A program made the translations under genes and the position numbers. This document shows, piece by piece, positions 11,706 to 23,400 of a stretch of DNA of 64,000 nt (the first letter of the stretch is position 1; each line of letters begins with the position of its first letter). Source of the stretch: Basidiobolus meristosporus CBS 931.73 (Eukaryota > Basidiobolomycota > Basidiobolomycetes > Basidiobolales > Basidiobolaceae); the NCBI GenBank assembly GCA_002104905.1, contig MCFE01000275.1, forward strand, positions 41,678 through 105,677, in the 5' to 3' direction. The notes beneath the pieces are model-generated. The model was not told the origin of the DNA and did no database searches. It was given only the letters and a program-made list of their open reading frames with translations.

Positions 11706-13322
11706 ATGCGCTACTCTACTCTCCTCTCCTTGATTCTTTTATCCGCCTCTAGCGTCTTCTCGGCCCCAGTTACCGAGTTTCTGGCCCGCCCTGTCCGCTA
11801 CGACAACCACAAGCTGATCCAGCTGAAGCGCTCCGACGCCGCTCTAGATTTCATTAGCAAGAACAACCTGGACATCTGGCACAAGGCGTCCGATGTCCTC
11901 CATGTTCGCGCATCTCCCAAAGACCTGGAGAGCCTTGCCGAGTTCTCCCCCGAGGTCCTGATCGAGAACATCCAGGAAAGCATTGATCTCGAGACAAAGT
12001 CGTTGAAGCAAGCTGCCCTCGCCAAACGTGCGGTGGACGATGCCACCTGGTTCCAGAGCTACCACACCTTCACCGACATTGTCCAATGGCTGCAGAATCT
12101 CTCCCAGAAGTACCCTGACCTGGTGACCCTTGTTCCTTCCATCGGCAAGACCACCCTCGGAAAGGACATCCCCGCCCTCAGGATAACCAGCAAAAACGGC
12201 GCAACAAAGAAGAAGTTCTGGTTCCAGGGACTCCAACATGCCAGGGAATGGATCGCCACCACCACCATGCAATACGTGGCCGACGGGCTTGCCTCGGGAT
12301 ATGCCACGGATGCGAGCACCAAGAAGCTTCTCGACGAGGCCGAGATCATCATCATTCCAGTCTCGAATCCCGATGGCTACGAATACACCTGGAATGGGGA
12401 TCGTTTGTGGCGCAAGAATCGTCGCAACAACGGCGGCGGAGTCTACGGAGTAGACACGGTAAGTATCATGTTCAGGTATATGGTGAAGTGCGACCAGCCA
12501 TGGGGATGTGCGCGGTGGTGGACTGCAGTGATGGGGCAGATAAAGACTACGTGATGTAGAGCAAGGGGATATCGAGCGTTAGGGGACGTCATCGAGCCCC
12601 ATACCTCTTGCTGGTAACGGCAGCTCGGCCACTCCTACGTGGAAGTCCCCCAACGGCCCACTCTATTCCATCTCTCTTGACGGGAGTGTTGCAAGGACAC
12701 CCTAATGTCCACCACTGCCCTCCCCCCCACTGGTGTCGCACACTTGCCAGCAAGCAACAACCGGAATACTGAACATATTTTTGATGTGTAGAACAGAAAC
12801 TGGCCTGATCATTGGAACAAAGGAGGCTCCTCTACCAATCCCCGAGATGAGACCTATATGGGACCATCCGCCGGTAGCGAGCCTGAAGTGAAGGCATTGA
12901 TTAACTACTATTTCCAGCAAACTGGAATCGTGGGTGCCATTGATTACCACTCCTACAGTGAGTTGATCATGTGGCCATATGGCTGGACTTACACCGATCC
13001 CGCTACTGTGGCACCCTATACTACATTGGCCAAGAATATGAAGAGTGCCATTCGTGGTGTAAATCCTAATGAGCAGTATGTTGCCCAACAGATCAGTGAT
13101 CTGTATATTGCATCAGGCAGTGCTGCAGATTGGTTCTATAGTGATGAGGTTCTTCAGAAGCAGAAGTTCCGAAGCACTTCATTGACTGTAGAACTATCTC
13201 CCAAGCAGAATAACCCCGGATTTGTTCTTCCACCCCAGAACATCATCCCTGTAGGAAAGCAAACTTTGGCGTCTCTCAAGGTGTTCATTAACAGTGTTCT
13301 TGCCAACCCCATCAACACTTAA
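11706..13322 (+). CDS. Secreted M14A metallocarboxypeptidase, copy 1
   Basis: Exons 11706-12458 and 12792-13322 (phase-0 GT-AG intron of 333 bp) give 427 residues. A signal peptide (residues 1-18, ending FSA) is followed by a propeptide of about 90 residues and a carboxypeptidase A-type domain. Zinc ligands are His and Glu of HAREW and the His of DYHSYSE. Asn-Arg for substrate carboxylate binding are in NRNW, and the catalytic Glu is in LTVELSP. The residue aligned with the S1' specificity position (255 in bovine CPA) is Ala in SGSAADW, which does not suggest a basic-residue (CPB) specificity. It should be secreted as a zymogen and trim C-terminal residues from peptides. It lies tail-to-tail with copy 2, 503 bp apart. 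Bases 11781-12891, intron included, are almost identical to copy 2, while the signal peptide and most of exon 2 are not. Confidence 0.93.
11781..12891 (+). repeat. Inverted-repeat arm 1 (gene-conversion tract)
   Basis: This 1,111-bp arm matches the reverse complement of 14269-15379 with no indels. It covers most of exon 1, the whole 333-bp intron and the first 100 bp of exon 2. I find two mismatches in the intron and none that change the protein in exon 1. Divergence begins abruptly at both ends. Confidence 0.95.
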
Positions 13323-13825
13323 CTGATTTGAAATGAGGAACATTATCGTCGTTCCAATTAACGTATGAAACTTGAATCCTACGATTCAAAATAAATGACT
13401 TAACAGTGCTATACCTTTGTCAGATAAATAGTAATATTCCTCAAATACTACTGCAACCTTAACCTAGCTGTACTTCAATACTGGGCCTGTACTAGTGCTA
13501 TGTATGTTGCTACTCATTTTTTGATATTGGTACGAAGGAATAGCAGTGCTATATCGAGCGAGCAATCGAAGGCATAACATACTCCTCAGATTCGAGTACC
13601 AATAGATGCACACTTCACTGCACACATGCCGCTACTTTTACAACAGCGGTATTAACCCTAACAGTTTGGTTCATTTTCTTTGGTGGTGTTGTTTACAAGA
13701 TGTCTTCAATAATCAATTAAAAAGCATTTCTACAAGGAATGTCAGTAGAAGTATTCACATGTGATTCCTATATGATTGTTGCGTATCGGGTGGATCTAAT
13801 GCGGAAATACGAAGCTCCGTGTGCA
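13323..13825. other. Spacer between the convergent carboxypeptidase genes
   Basis: A 503-bp AT-rich spacer holding the 3' UTRs of both genes. An AATAAA-like element lies near 13390 on the plus strand. No ORF of interest. Confidence 0.5.
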
Positions 13826-15454
13826 TCAGCTTTTGGCCACGAATTTTCCAGCGAGTGCGTACTCTATGAATGCAATTATTGAGTGAAGTGTTTCATTGCC
13901 AACGGGCACAATATTCTCAGCCGGTAGTATGAAGTTGGATACTCCCTGCTGATCAGCAGGCGAAAGCTCTACTGCTATCGAGATGCCATGAAATCCTTGA
14001 GCTTGAGAGACATGATCACCATAGAACCAGTCGGATGAACTTCCCGAAGCGATATACAGTTTGCTAATTTGCTGAAGCTGGTACCGTTCTTGGGGATTTA
14101 CATGTTGTATAGCATTTTTCATGGTTTTTCCAAGTAGAATATATTGAGAGACTGCCATGGGATCCATGTCTATCCATGCATACGGCCACATGATTAGCTC
14201 ACCGTAGGAGTGGTAATCAATGGCCCCAACAATATTACCTAGTTGAAGGAAGTAGTTCATCAACGCCCTCACTTCAGGCTCGCTACCGGCGGATGGTCCC
14301 ATATAGGTCTCATCTCGGGGATTGGTAGAGGAGCCTCCTTTGTTCCAATGATCAGGCCAGTTTCTGTTCTACACATCAAAAATATGTTCAGTATTCCGGT
14401 TGTTGCTTGCTGGCAAGTGTGCGACACCAGTGGGGGGGAGGGCAGTGGTGGACATTAGGTTGTCCTTGCAACACTCCCGTCAAGAGAGATGGAATAGAGT
14501 GGGCCGTTGGGGGACTTCGACGTAGGAGTGGCCGAGCTGCCGTTACCAGCAAGAGGTATGGGGCTCGATGACGTCCCCTAACGCTCGATATCCCCTTGCT
14601 CTACATCACGTAGTCTTTATCTGCCCCATCACTGCAGTCCACCACCGCGCACATCCCCATGGCTGGTCGCACTTCACCATATACCTGAACATGATACTTA
14701 CCGTGTCTACTCCGTAGACTCCGCCGCCGTTGTTGCGACGATTCTTGCGCCACAAACGATCCCCATTCCAGGTGTATTCGTAGCCATCGGGATTCGAGAC
14801 TGGAATGATGATGATCTCGGCCTCGTCGAGAAGCTTCTTGGTGCTCGCATCCGTGGCATATCCCGAGGCAAGCCCGTCGGCCACGTATTGCATGGTGGTG
14901 GTGGCGATCCATTCCCTGGCATGTTGGAGTCCCTGGAACCAGAACTTCTTCTTTGTTGCGCCGTTTTTGCTGGTTATCCTGAGGGCGGGGATGTCCTTTC
15001 CGAGGGTGGTCTTGCCGATGGAAGGAACAAGGGTCACCAGGTCAGGGTACTTCTGGGAGAGATTCTGCAGCCATTGGACAATGTCGGTGAAGGTGTGGTA
15101 GCTCTGGAACCAGGTGGCATCGTCCACCGCACGTTTGGCGAGGGCAGCTTGCTTCAACGACTTTGTCTCGAGATCAATGCTTTCCTGGATGTTCTCGATC
15201 AGGACCTCGGGGGAGAACTCGGCAAGGCTCTCCAGGTCTTTGGGAGATGCGCGAACATGGAGGACATCGGACGCCTTGTGCCAGATGTCCAGGTTGTTCT
15301 TGCTAATGAAATCTAGAGCGGCGTCGGAGCGCTTCAGCTGGATCAGCTTGTGGTTGTCGTAGCGGACAGGGCGGGCCAGGAAGTCAGTAATCGGAACCGA
15401 TAAGGTAGATACTATTAATGTGATGAGACACAAGGTGAAAACTATCATGCGCAT
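13826..15454 (-). CDS. Secreted M14A metallocarboxypeptidase, copy 2
   Basis: Exons 14702-15454 and 13826-14368 (333-bp intron) give 431 residues. A signal peptide that differs from copy 1 is followed by the same propeptide and N-terminal catalytic half. HAREW, NRNW, DYHSYGE and the catalytic Glu of IAVELSP are all present, so the enzyme should be active. The S1' position is Ser (SGSSSDW) instead of Ala in copy 1. After residue about 284 the two proteins diverge strongly. A TATA box lies just upstream at 15482-15489. The pair probably arose by inverted duplication followed by conversion. Confidence 0.93.
14269..15379 (-). repeat. Inverted-repeat arm 2 (gene-conversion tract)
   Basis: Partner of 11781-12891. 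The two mismatches seen in the intron are a G/C difference after ACTCCTACGT and a C/A difference after GCAAGGACA. The arms are separated by about 1.4 kb and could pair as a long hairpin. Confidence 0.95.
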
Positions 15455-15481
15455 TTTGCAGGTCCTTCTGTCGTGTCCGCC

Positions 15482-15489
15482 TATATATA
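15482..15489 (-). promoter_or_regulatory. TATA box of carboxypeptidase gene 2
   Basis: TATATATA, 28 bp upstream of the ATG at 15454. The spacing resembles the TATA-ATG distance of copy 1. Confidence 0.5.
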
Positions 15490-15976
15490 GCTATCTCTCA
15501 TACTTCGTTTGCAATTTCCTTTGCTCGACAGGAAGCCCCAGCCCAGCAAGTGGGCAATGTCGGCTAGTGTACGTGTGATCAAAATAGGCATTGTCTTACA
15601 TAGGATCCATAGCTCCATTTGGAGCGCGGAGATAGATTCGATGGTATTTGGTGGATTTCCAACGGTGTAACATCTAAACCCATAGGACTAACCCTTTTAT
15701 AGGCTTTGATAAACCTTACCATGCAACGCTCATCTCCTGGACCAAACTGAACGCTGTCATATGTATCTAAACTTGAAGATAAATCCCGATTTAGAATCTT
15801 AAACCAACGAGTTGGCATGCATTGCTGATTTGATTGGGCTTTGAGGTAAAAACACACTTTTGCAGCTACAAACATATCATCTGGCGATGAATCACATGAA
15901 GCGCGCGGTAAGCCCAATCTATATATCATCTGTGCGAATAGACCTACCTTTGTAACCTCGGCAATGAACTCTTCTC
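15490..15976. other. Intergenic region
   Basis: Intergenic sequence between carboxypeptidase copy 2 and the divergently oriented penta-EF-hand gene. The short minus-strand ORF at 15579-15929 shows no motif. Confidence 0.4.
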
Positions 15977-16827
15977 ATGATGGTAAGTGGAAGTAACTGC
16001 ATACATGAATTGTAAAGAGTAAACGAAGTACTCATCTGTGAGCAATTGTGCTTCATTCCAACAAGATCGTAGGCTTTTGGCCTGGTTCCAATCCGTTGAT
16101 AGGTAGGACGAATATGATAGATCATCTCATGGGGAATTCTATGAACTAAACTTCTTGTTCAGGGACAATTCAGGAGATATTACTGCCCAAGAACTCCAAG
16201 TTGCTTTGTCAAACGGTACCTTTGGCATTTTCTGTAACATGTAACGTTGCTTCTAACATCTGCTAATGTTGCTAGGAAGCTGGACGCCTTTTAACATGGA
16301 GACGGTTCGCTTGATGATCAACATGTTTGATCGTGACCATAACGGCACCATCAACTACCAAGAGTTTGCTGGTTTATGGCGCTATATTGAAGACTGGCAA
16401 AAATGCTTCCTAGGCTTCGATAAAGATCACAGCGGATACATCGACGCACAAGAGCTGCAGGACGCTCTGAGAGCCTTTGGTTACAATCTCACACCACAGT
16501 TTGTTCGCCTATTGATCCTGAAATACGACAGCAGAGGTACTTCTTTAACACATACGTACATATAAATTGAGCACTCCACGGTATGGAAACTTACGCTCAT
16601 GGGTGATATTCTAGGTAAAGGAGACGTGTCCTTTGACAATTTTATTCAGATTTGTGTGACCATCCGCTCGCTAACTGAATCGTTCCGTCGCTTCGATACC
16701 GATAGTGACGGGTGGATTCTCATTAATTACGAACAGGTAAAAGCAAATATGTGCTACCCTCCTGATGTATTATTAACGATGTTAACAAATGCACCAGTTC
16801 TTAGAACTCGTTCTCTCCAACCGTTAG
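15977..16827 (+). CDS. Penta-EF-hand Ca2+-binding protein (ALG-2/PDCD6 type)
   Basis: Exons 16029-16102, 16163-16215, 16276-16536, 16615-16736 and 16798-16827 join in frame to 179 residues. A tiny first exon ATGATG (15977-15982) before a GTAAGT donor is my tentative start. Five EF-hands are visible. Loops 1-3 (beginning DRDNSGDI, DRDHNGTI, DKDHSGYI) keep the calcium ligands. Loop 4 (DSRGKGDV) and loop 5 (DTDSDGWI) look weak, as is usual in the family. The C-terminus (YEQFLELVLSNR) matches the dimerisation end of ALG-2 proteins. Family members bind Ca2+ and bridge ESCRT/ALIX or COPII partners. The length fits PDCD6 (191 aa) without a long Pro/Gly-rich tail. Confidence 0.88.
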
Positions 16828-17553
16828 ACCACTTGGTGAAGTCCGTATGGTTTTCTAGATAGATCTGTAGCTATTGCGTCTAGGAAGCCTTCACTGACTA
16901 GCGTATCCCCGATTATTAATTAAAAGTTCATCCCTGCCTTCGGTGTAACTAGGAACGGATGGGCTTAGCATGTATCATGACTAGCAATAGCAGTATTTGA
17001 TTGAGTGAAATAAATAGCGCTGTCCATGTCCCATTCAAGAGAGCGACCACGGCTGATCTAGGTTATTTTCGCGGGTAGAGAAGGAGCGGGCACGCTTTCG
17101 ACGGACTGGCTTCTACTATATTGTACAAGGGCCCATCTGACGCACTTGCCAGACACCCGTCTGGATAGCAACCATGTACATGAAACCACCATTTTCCCGC
17201 TTCTGCTATTTATAGCCAGCAAGCCAACCAGCCCTGATATTGCCCTCTTTGCGCCCATTACAATCAATGGTAGATGTCGGGCACCCCCTGAATCGATGGT
17301 AATGGTCGCCAATCTCCACCGAAAATGAAACTACCACCGGCTGCTGAGAACCACGTGGAAGCCCTAGTCTGCAGTAATGCGAAACCTCTCAGCATCCTTT
17401 ATTGGCAAACACCAAATAAATTACACCAGTCCACTGATAAGCAGAGTTCTGCAAACACATTTTGGCATTTATGGTTCCCCATAGTGCATCCAAGTATGTT
17501 ATTATGATGCAGATCTTTGTCCAGCTGGAAGAATTCCTATGGAATGGGTTGCT
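16828..17553. other. Intergenic region between convergent genes
   Basis: 3' flanks of the penta-EF-hand gene (+) and the SLC10-like gene (-). Short ORFs only, none recognisable. Confidence 0.45.
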
Positions 17554-18888
17554 TCACGCATCACGGTCAGGCTCTGACTCTACCCAGCTTTTGAGGTAGT
17601 CAATGAGCACTGCACCAAATATCAGCTGCTCAGCGTGATAAACCAGCAACGGGATGGTCATCACACCAATATTCGGGTTACCTTCAAAAAGGAGGTTTAA
17701 TAGCGGGACACCTAGGCTGACCTGCAACTTGTTAAGCCTTGTCATGGTGAACAAACGTTCGACAACACATACCGTTTTGGTTCCTGCACACATCATAATG
17801 GCGACGGTATCAGGACGAGAAAAGCCAAGAGCTGGGATCCTCGAAACAAGGAAGGAGAAGCTGTTGAAGATTGCAAAAAATACCGCATCAAGTGCAATAA
17901 CTGATGCCAAAGAACCTAAACCAATCTGGAGCTCTTTGTTGGAAAAGGTATCACAGAAAACACTCCAGATCAAAATAATCAAACTCAGACTATTTAAAGT
18001 GGAGAAATTGATCTTGCTTTGTAGATAGGCCACTCCATTTGGAGTCGCAAGTTGGATGATCTGTCCAATAATAACTGGGAGTATTACAGTTAGCCCCAAC
18101 TCTAAAAATACCCTCAACAATCCAACGGAAGTATCTGAGCCAGTGTGTGGAACTAGAGATTCATCGATCAACCCGTAGAAAAGCAAAGGCGAGATAAAAA
18201 CGCCGAGGACATTTCCAAGGGTGGCATTGGTCAACGCCGCAGATTCGTTCCCAAGCGCAGATTTGGTCATGACAACGTTGGAAGAGATCGTTGTTGGTGT
18301 GGAAGACATGACAATAAGGCTGAAGTGATTTTTTAGCATGGCTTGAAACGATATAACAGTTCCATGGCCTTTAAACATACCCAGCTAGAAGATACTTGTT
18401 GATCGGAGTCAAATTTAGTAGTCTTGAGACACCATATACAAAGAAAGGGATAAGGAAGAGCGATATAATTTGCACCACTAAGTGAAAGTACGCATTAAGA
18501 CACTACGCATAAAGAATGGCTCAGTAAGTAATAACACTTGCCTGTGTGAAGCCGCCACATTAAAAGAGTACGTGCAAGGACTCTGGTCTTCATGGAGAGG
18601 CCGCTCAGAAGGAATATCAAGAAAACAACTCCGTATTTAACGGTATATTCTACACAAGGTTAAAAGGTATTCTCAGACTTGAACATAAGGAATGTAAAAA
18701 CCTGTCTTTAGAGGGCCGCCTTTTCTACCCAGACTAGGGTAGAGATAAGCAAATAATATTCCGCACATGAGAGTGGCCAAAAACCACTGCCTCTTGAGGC
18801 TTGCAACCAATCTGTTGGTTCTTGTACCGTCCGAATCGGAACCAGTGGTCTTAGGTAGTAACGGAGCCCTGACAGAAGCTTCCACCAT
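17554..18888 (-). CDS. SLC10A7/Rch1-like bile-acid:Na+ symporter-family protein
   Basis: Exons 18702-18888, 18542-18649, 18381-18477 and 17554-18319 join in frame to 385 residues. The protein is a polytopic membrane protein of the BASS-like fold (PF13593 type). Diagnostic segments are KYGVVFLIFLLSGLSMKT, the TPTTISSNVVMT motif and NATLGNVLG. Human SLC10A7 and yeast Rch1 act as negative regulators of Ca2+ entry at the plasma membrane; transport activity is unproven. The intron after exon 2 has a GC donor (AG-GCAAGT). The last intron (18320-18380) carries a good branch-point sequence, TGCTAA. The N-terminus (about 35 residues) is polar and cytosolic. A role in calcium homeostasis is inferred from the family. 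Confidence 0.88.
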
Positions 18889-20440
18889 GTTGAAGAATAT
18901 CAGTTACAAGAGGAGATGGAGCAGAGTGATGCTTTTTATCCCAAAATTGACCATCGTAGCTCAGATAATCTGATTTGCATATAACCAGACATCGGATTAG
19001 TCCTGCAAGCCAGGAAAAGTCGACAAACCCTCAAATTATATTAAAACAAACGATAAAAATAGTGAGCAATAAGGTGTAGCATCCTACTATAGAGATTGCA
19101 TACCAAATACTCCAACTGAAAAAGTGATTCAGAGATCCAAATTGAGATATTCTCCATATGACTCAGATGCATGGTTCGGTCATACTATATCCAGTTGTAT
19201 GCACCATACAACATCAATGAATCAGCAATCCCCAAACCACATTTTCCCACCAAAATTCGACCACGGTTAGCATTTGGTAAACTCATCGACCATATGACAG
19301 CAAGAGCCCTCTCTACTCTCCCTTGGTAGCTTGGCCCAATTACAGCTACGCATGTATGAACAGTCAATATCTTTAGCGTAGGTTGTTGAATTCTAACTGG
19401 TGTAGAGATAGCAAACGTCCTGAGGCCGGTTATGCTAGAGATAGAGATGCGACCTAAGGAACGTGCCCGTCGAGCCGTTGGAATTGTGTTATTGGCCTGG
19501 CTCATTTTTAGAGAATCAGAAGAGAATCACTGAATGCCTTGGGCTGGAGCAATACACAGAAACCATGGAACTATAAACGTAGATATATATACAATATTGT
19601 GAGGTTCATTTGAGTAACTTCAAGTTTGAGCTGTTGAGTCGACATGCTAGGCATCACCTGCCGAAATAAATGCCGTCCTCGTCAATGTAGTTTACATGGA
19701 GTCACAAGTACACTATGGAAGAGCAGAGCAGGCTAAAGGAGAAGCTCTGCTGAATATGAATATACGATACAGTGTAGCATTAGCTTTGGCTATCTACGCG
19801 TACTATAGGGGTGCGTCACTACTGTGCTTTCTATAGGGCGGCAACCATGCTGATCTGCTCCAGTGTTTTCCTTGCTTGTTTCGGCCATATATATATATCG
19901 ATATAAAGCTGGGTATTCAGCACCAGGAAAGCTATTTACATACCTGAACCAATGCTAACCGAGATAGCGCCCTTCTGCCTGACGCGCGCTCTCGAAAATG
20001 GTGTTTATCTGAAATGGCTGTTGGCTAAATTTTTTACTCCACTACTGGCTCGCAAAAATGGCTAGGATCCCGCGCTTGTTCGCGTCGTGATGGAGTGGAT
20101 GAGCATGATTCTGAAATCTCGAGTGGGCTCGGGATGAATCGCTTTGATCTCCATTTTGGTTGGAAATTTTCGACAAATTCTTCGTGAAGATTGCGTATGA
20201 TTTATTCACTTATTATTCAGATTCTTATTGAATGCTCGATTTCACCTGAATCACGTGACTTGGGTAGCAATACGAGGAAAATAATGATGATTAGCTCTAA
20301 AACCCCTGACGGTTTTTAATTCATGATAGAAGCTTCTGCTCCAGTTTACTATTCTTTGAGCTTATATTGTTTTTTTTACAAAGTTCCAACTTTCATATTT
20401 TCAAAGTAAAACATAGGTTTTAACTACAACCTGTGCTATC
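18889..20440. other. Intergenic region with one unrecognised minus-strand ORF
   Basis: Contains an ATG-initiated 106-aa minus-strand ORF (19185-19505) with a basic Arg/Ser-rich N-terminus and a moderately hydrophobic middle. It could be a first exon, but I recognise no family. A short TA-repeat tract lies near 19888. The last about 200 bp should be the THO2 promoter. Confidence 0.35.
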
Positions 20441-23400
20441 ATGGTGTTCCCCACTTCCATTATTACAAACGATCTGGTCGCTACTTGGGACGCAGCAGGA
20501 AAATCACAGGCGTAAGTTTACTACATTTACCAGTTCCAACACGGATTCGAGATCGCTACTGAGAAACTCGCGATTCGTATGAGACCATTAAAACCACTGT
20601 GAGTCCTTTCTAACACCCTGTCGGCTTTTTCAATGAATGAAGATTACAAAAAATCCATGAGTTACTTAACCAATCCGCCCCCAATGCAACTGTTGCCCCT
20701 TTGTCACGTGCGATTCACGAAAGTCTGTACAAATTTGTGAAATTTAACCAACTGACCGCTCCGGAAGTGGTATCCTTTCTGCAAGACATACATCAAGAAC
20801 ATGGTTCGAAACAAGACATTGGAGCCTCCATCATCGATACCATCTGGCTGTTAGACATGGAGACTGAGGAGCCTGAATTCAAGACTGAAAGACAGAGATT
20901 AGTCGAAGTAACCAAAGCCGTTTTGGTAAGTGTCATTCTATCAATGTGATCTTTTACTTTTACTCAAACTATGTCTCGCTACTAGAACAAAGATTTCATA
21001 TCAACTGTCATGATGAAAGAGCGTTTGGAAATGCAGTTTTTGGAGACCGTTGGGCTTATCGCTTCGTTTAGAATGTTTAACAAAAAAGCCATTCGAATCA
21101 ACACATCACTACTGTACGTTACCAAAACTATTGCGCTGTGTATCATTGATTCTTTTGTATTAACCTGCTGCATATTTTTCCAGATATAAGCAGCAGAAAT
21201 TCAACCTGTTACGCGAAGAGTCCGAGGGATATGCAAAATTGATCACCGAATTGACATCCCGCATTGATTCATCTTTTGATAGTCAAGAGGAGTCCGCCAT
21301 ACAAGAGAGAGTTGATGAAGTGTTGCAGAACGTTATGACTTTAATCGGTACTTTGTTTTTAAATCGTGTCGCTGCGTGTGTGTGTGTTTTACTTACCTTC
21401 ATCCTTCGAAGGCTATTTTGACCTTGATCCTAACAGAGTGCTCGATGTGATTTTGGAAGTTTTTATCACCAATGTCGCCAAGCATTATCGTTTCTTTCTC
21501 GCACTCTTGAAAAAGTCTTCTTGGTTACCGCGAGTGTCACAAGCCCCTGTTAGGTCTAATGTTGATAGTATACCGGTTGACTCGATGCTCGGATCAGGAG
21601 AGGTCGGAAGCAAAGTGTGCGGCCAAATCCTAGGCTTCAAATACAGCTATTACTCCGTACGAATGAATCTTTCACAATTATTCAGCGATCTGTTCTTAAT
21701 CTTGTTTGGTTGATTTCTAGAATCCTGACGTGGAAGAGGAGACTCCCGAGGAACTATACGCCGTTACTGCGCTGCTTATCAAGGAGGGCTTTGTTGACTT
21801 GAGCGATATTTATCCTCATGTAAGAAATACCTTTTATGGTGTAATTTCCCATACTATTACCTAACCTCTTGATTTATAAAGTTATCACCAGAGGACCAAG
21901 AGGTTGAAAACGAATACAAGAAGTTCAAAGACAAAATGGATGATCAGGCCTTCAGTGCTGGATCGAACGCACTCACGGTATACTCTAGTGAGCTGTAAGA
22001 TTGTTATCACGGTTAAGTAATATTTAACTTAATGCAGATGATGACCGCATTGGTTGATGATGATGCTGGAGATGGAAGTGGCGGCTCAATCCTCAGTACC
22101 AATGAAGCTGAAATTCCAGAGGTTCGTTCGATATTTTTCGATCTTCAGCTTTTGTGCTAAATTTTATATCGACTAGTCCGCAGCACCTCCACGGCCTCTT
22201 CCCAACCACAAAGCGGGTTTAACGGCGGCCTTGCTCGCTTTAGGAGATCTACAACACGCTTCATTCTTCTTATATAAATTCCCGAACATGAGTGCTACGC
22301 AGCCCGATGTTGCCGATAACTTATGTAGAATAATGCATGTGATGATTGAAGATGTATATCGAGCATATAGCCCGAACCGTCGATTGACTCATCCTATTGC
22401 GCTTAAATTTCGGCCCAAATATCGCCATTCCAGCTCTGGCAACGACAAATATGGAAGCCCGACCAGAGTACCATTGATATCTACAAAATTGCCAGCAAGC
22501 ACACGACATACCTCGTTTGAGTTCTATTATCCACATTGGAACGAAAACATTGTACGTTGCTCTAATTTGGAAGACGTACACAAGACTTTAAATCCGTTGT
22601 TGAGATTCACTGGCGTTCGAATTTCCCGCGATCTTATTTTGGTTGGAAAGCTATGTAGACTGGGGAAAGCTGTGATGAAGGAATTTTCCAACAATGGGGC
22701 ACTGAAGAAAACTTGGATTGATATGGTTCGAGTTTACTTTCTGCCAACAATCTCTCTTATCAATGCCAATCCAGGTAAACTCGAGTTCGGCCATAATGTC
22801 CCAAACATTTGATATTAACTCTTGTCGCTAAAGGAATGGTAAATGAAGTTTGGAATGTGCTAAAGCATTTGCCGTATGCTGTTCGGTTAGTATTGGTATG
22901 TCAATCAATACCTTAATCCATACTTATTCATGGTCATTATAGATATGGTTTATATGGCGAATGGAAGATGGATTCGTATAAAAATTTCCCTGAACTCAAA
23001 GTAGCTAAAAGCAAAACGGTGAAGGATACTAAATCCATTATGAGGTAAGTTCGGGATTTTTATTGTGAATTCATCGCTCTGACACTTTTGTCACAACAGA
23101 CGTATATCAAAGGAGAATGTCAAACAGTATGGACGTATGCTGGCAAAGGTGTCCCATTCGAATCCTACCATTGTCTTCACAACCGTCTTGGATCAAATTC
23201 AGGCCTATGACAACTTGGTTGTTCCAGTTGTCGACGCTTGCAAGTATCTAACCCCCTTCGGTTATGATGTACTTACCTGTACGTACACTATTTTGGATTT
23301 TCAATATGGATTTTACAATGCTAATATACCATTCAATAGATATTATGCTTGAATCATTGTCTAATCCGATGAAGCCACGTTTAAAGAGTGACGGAACCAG

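Noticed and set aside
12059-12355. Antisense ORFs inside the carboxypeptidase genes (also 14805-15316)
   Set aside because: They are the same shadow frames in both copies, caused by the duplicated exon, with no independent coding signal.
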